The translations under genes and the position numbers were made by a program. A DNA stretch of 10,351 nucleotides from an uncultured Clostridia bacterium (lineage in GTDB: Bacteria > Bacillota > Clostridia > Oscillospirales > Acutalibacteraceae), in the NCBI GenBank assembly GCA_937916395.1, contig CALFTN010000041.1, forward strand, positions 1 through 10,351, in the 5' to 3' direction. Below are positions 1 through 4,088 of the stretch, in pieces. How positions within the stretch are numbered: position 1 is the first letter of the stretch; every line of letters starts with the position of its first letter. The notes beneath the pieces are model-generated. The model had not been told where the DNA came from, did no database searches, and was given only the letters and a program-made list of their open reading frames with translations.

Positions 1-101
1 GAATCGGAATTCTTTCCGCAAAGATCTACCGTGTAGGTGTTCTTATGTACGGAACATCTCCCAAGATCGGCAATATTATCAAAGCTGTGTGGATGGCGTG
101 A
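1..101 (+). CDS. C-terminal end of a probable ABC-2 type transporter permease (partial, 5' cut by window)
   Basis: Reading from base 3 there is an open frame of 32 codons ending in TGA at 99-101. The peptide contains AKIYRVGVLMYGTSPKI followed by a short hydrophobic end. From memory, a KIYRVGVLMYG-type segment close to the C-terminus is common in ABC-2/NatB-type permeases, where it follows the last membrane helix, so I infer the tail of an integral membrane subunit of an ABC exporter. The rest of the gene lies outside the window, so neither partner nor substrate can be named. The fragment is richer in G+C (about 45% by hand count) and uses C-ending codons (ATC, TAC, GGC, AAG), unlike the genes to its right. 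The other two plus frames are less likely: frame 1 stops after eleven codons and frame 2 reads into the terminator. Confidence 0.6.
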   Translation, partial: IGILSAKIYRVGVLMYGTSPKIGNIIKAVWMA

Positions 102-124
102 TATCTTTTTCGGTGCAACTTGCC

Positions 125-168
125 AAAAGAAAAACAGTTCTCATTTGAGAACTGTTTTCTTTTGTTTT
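125..168. terminator. Bidirectional Rho-independent terminator
   Basis: Bases 131-142 pair perfectly with 147-158 around a four-base loop. The stem extends through G129-C159 and A125-128 with T160-163, leaving A130 bulged. A T-rich tract follows on the plus strand and an A-rich arm precedes it, so the same hairpin can end transcripts from either side. It sits between the plus-strand permease gene ending at 101 and the minus-strand sialidase-like gene ending at 224, exactly where a shared terminator for convergent genes is expected. Confidence 0.85.
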
Positions 169-223
169 ATTCTCTACTATTATTCTTTAAAATCATCAAA
201 TCAATCTTGAACTCATAATAGTT

Positions 224-1294
224 TCACATTATCTCACTATAATCAATCTTAACAATCTTCGTACTATTCAAACAAATTCCTGTATTATTACTATGATAGT
301 ATGCCACAAGCATATAACCTTCCCCCTCATAAATTGCAGGATAGCAATAACCATTATCTAAATCATCTTCAATATAATAAAGATTTTCTTTAGTGAAGGT
401 TTTGCCGTTATCATCACTCACTGCCATTACGAAAGGGGTTCTGCCCCAAGGCTCATTTTCCCCTCTTAAAATATGCTCAGGTACAGGATTAAAAATCGCA
501 ACAGTTTTTTTGCCACAATTTTTTACAAGCATTGGTGAACAAGCAGAAGAAAAGAACAAATTAGGTTCAGGTAAAGAGAAGGTTTCGCCATTATCTTCTG
601 AAAAACATTCATACTGAAACCCTAAACCAGTCCTGATATAACACCATATTTTGCCATCTTCAAACTGAAATAAGCCGGGTTCTTCATACCCATCCGGGTT
701 TTGTGGAAACGGACATTTAAAAACTTGGTTTGTTTTTCTCCACGAGTTACCATCATCATCTGAAAAGAAAAAGTGAATTTCACCAGGTTCAAAATCTTTA
801 TTTGTATTAAGAACTGTATGTTTTGCAACAGAAAAAAGAATTCTGTTATTTTTAAGTTTTATAACTCTATCATTATTTAAAACAAAGTAGTCCTGTTCTT
901 CTAAACATTCCATACAGTTTACAGGCTCAGACCAGGTTAGACCCTCATCAGTAGAACGTGTAAAAACGATTTTATCAGTTCCGTCAAGATTTTTCACTAT
1001 GTAAAATGCACCTAAATCATCATTATTCATTCTCAAAAATGAAAGACTCATTACATTTTTTGCATCCTCAGGCTTTTCAAAAAGAACTTTTTTAGCAGAC
1101 CAGGTTTCTCCCTCATCAGAAGAAGAGATGTATGAAATTCTGGCACAAAAATCATCATCCCAATCATTACCAATAAATTCGGTAAAGCCAAACAATAACG
1201 TGCCGTTTTTCAGTTTTATAAATGCACCTTCGCCATTTCTCTGGTTAAATTCACTCGTATCCAAGAAATTAACTTGTTTTCCGATTTTTTTCAT
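224..1294 (-). CDS. Sialidase-like BNR/Asp-box beta-propeller protein (cytosolic, putative glycoside hydrolase)
   Basis: A 356-residue protein with five Asp-box repeats (S-x-D-x-G-x-[TS]-[WF]) at about residues 58-65, 114-121, 178-185, 232-239 and 293-300, spaced along the chain as in a six-bladed sialidase propeller. This matches the BNR-repeat-like sialidase group (Sialidase_2 type). Residues that could form a sialidase-like site are R19, E204/E205 (EEPG), R221 (YIRT), R285 (WGRT) and Y318 (YCYPAI); they fit the usual order of an arginine triad plus Glu and Tyr, but this is my alignment by eye. No signal peptide, anchor or carbohydrate-binding module is visible, so it probably acts in the cytosol, perhaps on imported sialylated or other sugar conjugates. 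The ATG directly follows the trxA stop codon, with a GGAG ribosome binding site inside the end of trxA, so it is the last gene of that operon. True sialidase activity is unproven; an inactive or different-specificity propeller hydrolase is possible. Confidence 0.8.
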   Translation of the reverse strand: MKKIGKQVNFLDTSEFNQRNGEGAFIKLKNGTLLFGFTEFIGNDWDDDFCARISYISSSDEGETWSAKKVLFEKPEDAKNVMSLSFLRMNNDDLGAFYIVKNLDGTDKIVFTRSTDEGLTWSEPVNCMECLEEQDYFVLNNDRVIKLKNNRILFSVAKHTVLNTNKDFEPGEIHFFFSDDDGNSWRKTNQVFKCPFPQNPDGYEEPGLFQFEDGKIWCYIRTGLGFQYECFSEDNGETFSLPEPNLFFSSACSPMLVKNCGKKTVAIFNPVPEHILRGENEPWGRTPFVMAVSDDNGKTFTKENLYYIEDDLDNGYCYPAIYEGEGYMLVAYYHSNNTGICLNSTKIVKIDYSEIM

Positions 1295-1603
1295 TTATAA
1301 CTCCAACAATTTTATAATACTTTCTTTTGGATAAGCACCCACTGCTTTATTTACCAATTCACCATCTTTAAAAATCAAAAGAGTTGGAATACTCGAAACG
1401 CCATATTTTATTGCAACATCAGGGGTTTCGTCAACATTTACTTTAAAGAAATTCACATCAGTTTTTTCATTTGAGATTTCTTCAATAATTGGTGCTATCA
1501 TCTGACAAGGCATACACCAATCTGCAAATAAATCTACTAAAGCCACACCTTTACCATTTAAAACTTCGCTTTGGAATTCTGCATTACTAATTTTTTTTAC
1601 CAT
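1295..1603 (-). CDS. trxA: Thioredoxin with CMPC active site
   Basis: A 102-residue single-domain thioredoxin, a cytosolic dithiol protein that reduces disulfides in target proteins. It has the hallmarks of the fold: the buried acid D24 six residues before the active site, W29-C30-M31-P32-C33, the cis-proline P73 in SSIPT, and the FKDGE strand turn. Length is normal for a stand-alone thioredoxin (about 100-110). The second active-site position is Met rather than the usual Gly of CGPC, which should alter redox potential or partner choice. It lies 10 bases after the FTR-like gene, whose stop overlaps its GAGGTG ribosome binding site, and it ends directly against the start of the sialidase-like gene. 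The upstream partner suggests electrons reach this thioredoxin from ferredoxin rather than, or in addition to, NADPH-dependent thioredoxin reductase (inference). Confidence 0.95.
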   Translation of the reverse strand: MVKKISNAEFQSEVLNGKGVALVDLFADWCMPCQMIAPIIEEISNEKTDVNFFKVNVDETPDVAIKYGVSSIPTLLIFKDGELVNKAVGAYPKESIIKLLEL

Positions 1604-1613
1604 AAATTACACC

Positions 1614-1814
1614 TCAATCTTTTGATTTATAATACAACATACAATGACAATAGCCTTCAAACTGTGGGTCTTTAATCTGAGCTTTAAATTCATCACACAT
1701 ACATTTATTCTCAGGTAATTTACCTAATTTACAAGGACAAAAGCCGTCCTTTTCTTTAAGACCCTTTTTAATTCTTTCAACTACTGATTTATCATCATTG
1801 AATTTTACTGCCAT
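1614..1814 (-). CDS. Ferredoxin:thioredoxin reductase catalytic-subunit-like protein (small FeS protein)
   Basis: A 66-residue protein whose six cysteines form three C-x-C pairs: CPC (26-28), CMC (38-40) and CHC (56-58, in CHCMLYY). This is the signature of the ferredoxin:thioredoxin reductase catalytic (beta) subunit, in which four cysteines hold a 4Fe-4S cluster and a Cys pair forms the active disulfide reducing thioredoxin. It is shorter than cyanobacterial and plant versions (about 110 aa), lacking their N-terminal part. The middle pair is shifted: CPC-x9-CMC-x15-CHC instead of CPC-x16-CPC-x8-CHC, though the total span is unchanged. The start is ATG at 1814, not the in-frame GTG nine bases upstream, because that GTG is part of the GAGGTG ribosome binding site. 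It is the first gene of the operon with thioredoxin next, so thioredoxin is the likely substrate. No variable (alpha) subunit is visible. Confidence 0.85.
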   Translation of the reverse strand: MAVKFNDDKSVVERIKKGLKEKDGFCPCKLGKLPENKCMCDEFKAQIKDPQFEGYCHCMLYYKSKD

Positions 1815-1820
1815 TTTAAA

Positions 1821-1826
1821 CACCTC
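1821..1826 (-). promoter_or_regulatory. Ribosome binding site setting the start of the FTR-like gene
   Basis: The minus strand reads GAGGTG six bases before ATG at 1814. An upstream in-frame GTG (1821-1823) lies within this site and so cannot be the start, which fixes the protein at 66 residues. Confidence 0.85.
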
Positions 1827-1835
1827 TTTTCTATT

Positions 1836-1864
1836 ATTATAAGTTATTTTCTATATATAATCAA
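1836..1864 (-). promoter_or_regulatory. Sigma-A-type promoter of the FTR-like/trxA/sialidase-like operon
   Basis: On the minus strand TTGATT (1859-1864) and a perfect TATAAT (1836-1841) are separated by 17 bases. Transcription should start near 1829, giving a very short leader just ahead of the ribosome binding site. No other promoter of this quality is seen further into the operon. Confidence 0.8.
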
Positions 1865-1943
1865 CATTTTTTCAAAAAGTTAATTTTTTAACTATATATT
1901 GTAAAAAAGTATAGAAAAAACTTGAAATATTTTCAAAAAAAAC

Positions 1944-1972
1944 TTGCTTTTTTAAAGTGTTCGTGGTAATAT
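1944..1972 (+). promoter_or_regulatory. Sigma-A-type extended -10 promoter of rpsT
   Basis: TTGCTT (1944-1949), a 17-base spacer and TAATAT (1967-1972). The TG at 1964-1965, one base ahead of the -10, makes an extended -10. The start should fall near 1979, giving a leader of about 30 bases. It is back to back with the FTR-like operon promoter on the other strand. Confidence 0.7.
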
Positions 1973-1996
1973 ATACAACTGTATGAATAGTTTTAC

Positions 1997-2003
1997 GGAG
2001 GTG
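1997..2003 (+). promoter_or_regulatory. Ribosome binding site deciding the GTG start of rpsT
   Basis: GGAGGTG lies six bases before GTG at 2010. An in-frame ATG at 1983 lies upstream of this site and has no ribosome binding site of its own; it would add nine residues absent from S20 proteins. Confidence 0.9.
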
Positions 2004-2009
2004 AAATTC

Positions 2010-2270
2010 GTGCCTAACATTAAATCAGCTAAGAAAAGAGTTCTTGTTAACCAGACAAAAGCTGCTAAAAATAAAGCTACTAACTCTGCTCTTAAAACTG
2101 CAATCAAAAAAGCAAATGCTGCTATTGATTCAAATGACGCTAACAAGGCTGATGTAGTTAAAGTTGCTGTTAAGAAAATTGACCAGGCTGCTGCTAAAGG
2201 TCTTCTTCACAAAAACAATGCTGCTCACAAAAAGTCTGCACTTGTTACAAAGCTTAACAAAGCTAACTAA
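2010..2270 (+). CDS. rpsT: 30S ribosomal protein S20
   Basis: Starting at GTG 2010 the product is 86 residues, beginning PNIKSAKKRV after the initiator Met. This is the characteristic S20 N-terminus, followed by Lys/Ala-rich helices and the LLHKNNAAHKKSAL segment; the normal length is about 85-90. S20 binds 16S rRNA early in small-subunit assembly. The gene is monocistronic: it has its own promoter and ends 18 bases before a strong hairpin terminator. Codons such as GCT, AAA and AAC dominate, as expected for a highly expressed gene. The non-ATG start is notable because E. coli rpsT also uses a non-ATG start (UUG) linked to S20 autoregulation; whether the same applies here is inference. Confidence 0.97.
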   Translation: MPNIKSAKKRVLVNQTKAAKNKATNSALKTAIKKANAAIDSNDANKADVVKVAVKKIDQAAAKGLLHKNNAAHKKSALVTKLNKAN

Positions 2271-2287
2271 TTTAATATTAGTTTGAG

Positions 2288-2325
2288 AAAAAGCCGTGGC
2301 AAAGTGCCACGGCTTTTCCTTTTTT
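2288..2325. terminator. Rho-independent terminator of rpsT (also usable by trpS)
   Basis: Bases 2289-2301 pair with 2305-2317 as a perfect GC-rich stem (core GCCGTGGC) with an AAG loop, followed by a T-rich tract to 2325. The A-run on the left arm makes it a hairpin plus T-run on the minus strand as well, so it can back up the trpS terminator. Confidence 0.92.
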
Positions 2326-2328
2326 ATA

Positions 2329-2362
2329 AAACCACCCATAATGATTTCATTATGGGTGGTTT
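2329..2362. terminator. Second hairpin: trpS terminator, in tandem with the rpsT terminator
   Basis: A perfect inverted repeat, with 2329-2344 pairing with 2347-2362 (in practice a four-base loop). It starts five bases after the trpS stop codon on the minus strand, where TTTTAT follows the stem. Only three bases separate it from the rpsT hairpin's T-tract, so the convergent genes are divided by two stacked terminators. Confidence 0.8.
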
Positions 2363-2366
2363 AAGT

Positions 2367-3383
2367 TTATCTTGGCAAGAAGCCTACCTTTTTCATTACC
2401 TTGTCAAGTGTTCTCTGAGAAAGCTTTGTTGCAAATTCTGCACCATTTCTCATACATTCCTCAAGGTATTTCTTTTCATTAATAAGCTCTTTATATTTAG
2501 TCTGTATTGGTTCTAATTCTTTAACAACTGCCTCACCTACTGCAGTTTTAAAATCACCATAACCCTTACCATCAAATTCCTTTTCAATCTCTTCAAAGGA
2601 TTTTCCTGTACAGCAAGAGTAAATTGTCATAAGATTATTAATACCATCCTTACCCTCTGCGAAACGTACACAAGCCTCACTATCTGTAACAGCGCTTTTA
2701 ATCTTCTTCATAATAACGTTTGGTTCGTCAAGCATTGAAATATATGACTTAGGATTATCGTCAGATTTGCTCATTTTCTTAAGTGGGTCCTGAAGAGAAG
2801 TAATTTTAGCACCAGCTTTACCAATAAATGGCTCTGGCATTTTTAAAACATCTCCATAGATAGAATTGAATCTGTCGCAGATATTTCTTGCAATTTCAAG
2901 ATGTTGCTTCTGGTCAGCACCAATCGGAACAAAATCTGCATTATAGATAAGAATATCAGCAGCCATTAAAATTGGGTAGTCAAAAAGACCAACAGTAATA
3001 TTATCGCTATGCTTCTGACTTTTCTCTTTAAACTGTGTCATTCTTGATGCTTCGCCAAATTGTGTATAGCAGTTTAAAATCCAGCATAACTGTGCATGTG
3101 TTGGCACATGGCTCTGCACAAACACAACATTTTTCTCTGGGTCAATACCCAATGCTAAAAGTAAAGCATAAAGCTCTAACGTGTTCTTTTTCAATTGCTG
3201 TGGATTTTCGCGGAATGTAGGAACTGTAATTGAGTGTAAATCTGCTACGCCATAAAGACAGTTATAATCGTCACACATATTAGCCCAATTCTTTAAAGCT
3301 CCCAAATAGTTACCTAAAGTTGGGGTACCCGTTGGCTGAATACAGCTTAAAACAATTTTTTTCTTTTCTTGTGTGTTCTCCAT
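2367..3383 (-). CDS. trpS: Tryptophan--tRNA ligase
   Basis: A class I aminoacyl-tRNA synthetase that charges tRNA-Trp in the cytosol. The 338-residue product has the HIGH-type motif as PTLGNY (21-26), as in Bacillus-type TrpRS, the substrate-site segment GADQKQHLE (155-163) and the KMSKS loop at 203-207. The C-terminal helical domain runs to the end, and length is normal. The start is ATG 3383, ten bases after GAGAGG; a TTG-led extension to 3401 overlaps that ribosome binding site and is rejected. It follows the GNAT gene by 41 bases on the same strand, so it probably shares that promoter. The short gap has no room for a T-box leader, which many Firmicutes use to control trpS. Several cysteines (C265, C266 in the YSCCTG segment, with others elsewhere) are visible but form no clear motif. 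Confidence 0.97.
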   Translation of the reverse strand: MENTQEKKKIVLSCIQPTGTPTLGNYLGALKNWANMCDDYNCLYGVADLHSITVPTFRENPQQLKKNTLELYALLLALGIDPEKNVVFVQSHVPTHAQLCWILNCYTQFGEASRMTQFKEKSQKHSDNITVGLFDYPILMAADILIYNADFVPIGADQKQHLEIARNICDRFNSIYGDVLKMPEPFIGKAGAKITSLQDPLKKMSKSDDNPKSYISMLDEPNVIMKKIKSAVTDSEACVRFAEGKDGINNLMTIYSCCTGKSFEEIEKEFDGKGYGDFKTAVGEAVVKELEPIQTKYKELINEKKYLEECMRNGAEFATKLSQRTLDKVMKKVGFLPR

Positions 3384-3393
3384 AATATATAAA

Positions 3394-3399
3394 CCTCTC
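3394..3399 (-). promoter_or_regulatory. Ribosome binding site setting the trpS start
   Basis: GAGAGG on the minus strand, ten bases before ATG 3383. A longer reading from TTG at 3401 would begin inside this site, so it is not used. Confidence 0.7.
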
Positions 3400-3424
3400 A
3401 AGTTAATTACTAAATATTATTTTA

Positions 3425-3982
3425 TTACAATTTCATACCAAATGCAACATCATCTTTTGTTTCATCTAAAACTGTGAAGCCATATTTTTTGTAGAAATTA
3501 AGCCCAACCTCATTAGCAGCACTACAACAAAGCATTATACCTTTAACACCTTTATTTCTGTAATGCTCAAAAAGTGTGTCTAAAAGCTTGCCACCTGCAC
3601 CGACTCTCTGATACTCTGGCAAAATATTGATATGAAAATGAGCAGGATATTCATCTCTAAATTTTTCGTGAATTTCTGTTGAAGCTTTTGACCATTCATA
3701 TCTTTGCTCGCCAAAGGGTTTTACTTTTTCACAGTATTCCTCATGAAGTGCTTTTTTATATGGCTCAAAGCTTTCTGCAGAAATTATAAAACCTACCGCC
3801 TTGCCATCAGCATCTACAACAAAACAATTTTCAGGTTCTCTTTCAATATAATATTCACAAAACGTATGTAACACAAGCATAATCGTTGCTTCATCTGTAA
3901 TACTGTTATAACCCTCTGCATTAAGACAAGCAAACTTAACGTTTTCAGCATCTCTTTCTTCATATTTTCTGATAGTTATCAT
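3425..3982 (-). CDS. GNAT family N-acetyltransferase
   Basis: A 185-residue single-domain protein of the acetyl-CoA-dependent GNAT superfamily, probably cytosolic. It begins with the usual MITIRKYEERD strand-helix. The GNAT motif A is HINILPEYQRVGAGGKL (about 116-132), whose QRVGAG (125-130) binds the acetyl-CoA pyrophosphate. The motif B region NFYKKYGF (162-169) is the typical C-terminal signature. The stretch HINILPEYQR...GVKGIML recalls, from memory, bacterial GNATs related to the acetyltransferase-like domain of O-GlcNAcase, but the acceptor cannot be read from sequence. The start has GCGGTGAT nine or fewer bases upstream, a good match to the 16S tail. It precedes trpS by 41 bases and is divergent from the ceramidase-like gene. 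The trpS link may be only shared transcription. Confidence 0.92.
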   Translation of the reverse strand: MITIRKYEERDAENVKFACLNAEGYNSITDEATIMLVLHTFCEYYIEREPENCFVVDADGKAVGFIISAESFEPYKKALHEEYCEKVKPFGEQRYEWSKASTEIHEKFRDEYPAHFHINILPEYQRVGAGGKLLDTLFEHYRNKGVKGIMLCCSAANEVGLNFYKKYGFTVLDETKDDVAFGMKL

Positions 3983-4000
3983 TTAAAATCACCGCTATAT

Positions 4001-4029
4001 ATAATAATAAAATTCCAGAAAAAAAGCAA
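4001..4029 (-). promoter_or_regulatory. Sigma-A-type promoter of the GNAT-trpS operon
   Basis: On the minus strand TTGCTT (4024-4029), 17 bases, then TATTAT (4001-4006). The predicted start lies near 3994, a few bases before the GGTGAT ribosome binding site. The -35 box overlaps the outer arm of the palindrome at 4026-4047. Confidence 0.6.
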
Positions 4030-4047
4030 TAGTAATTTGACTATTGC
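4026..4047. repeat. Inverted repeat between divergent promoters (candidate operator)
   Basis: GCAATAGT and ACTATTGC are exact reverse complements separated by six bases. The palindrome touches the -35 boxes of both divergent promoters and lies upstream of both predicted starts, so it suits a DNA-binding dimer site. Read on the minus strand it is also a hairpin followed by seven T, so a terminator or attenuator is the alternative. Confidence 0.5.
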
Positions 4048-4064
4048 AAGAAATTTATTATAGT
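4037..4064 (+). promoter_or_regulatory. Sigma-A-type promoter of the ceramidase-like gene
   Basis: TTGACT (4037-4042), 16 bases, TATAGT (4059-4064), with a start near 4071 and a leader of about 18 bases. An alternative pair, TTGCAA (4044-4049) with TATAAT (4066-4071), also has a 16-base spacer but would leave almost no room for the ribosome binding site. Confidence 0.6.
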
Positions 4065-4077
4065 GTATAATAAATTC

Positions 4078-4083
4078 GGGTGA
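4078..4083 (+). promoter_or_regulatory. Weak ribosome binding site deciding the start of the ceramidase-like gene
   Basis: GGGTGA lies five bases before ATG 4089. The alternative in-frame GTG at 4080 is inside this site, so the ATG is preferred. Confidence 0.6.
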
Positions 4084-4088
4084 ATAAA

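Noticed and set aside
1983..2009. Longer rpsT reading from ATG 1983
   Set aside because: It begins upstream of the GGAGGTG site, close to the predicted transcript start, and adds residues not found in S20 proteins.
3384..3424. T-box riboswitch before trpS
   Set aside because: The gap is only 41 bases, with no specifier or antiterminator-like structure.
4066..4071. Perfect TATAAT as the -10 of the ceramidase-like gene
   Set aside because: Paired with TTGCAA at 4044 it would start transcription almost at the ribosome binding site; the TTGACT/TATAGT pair gives a more workable leader. Kept only as an alternative.
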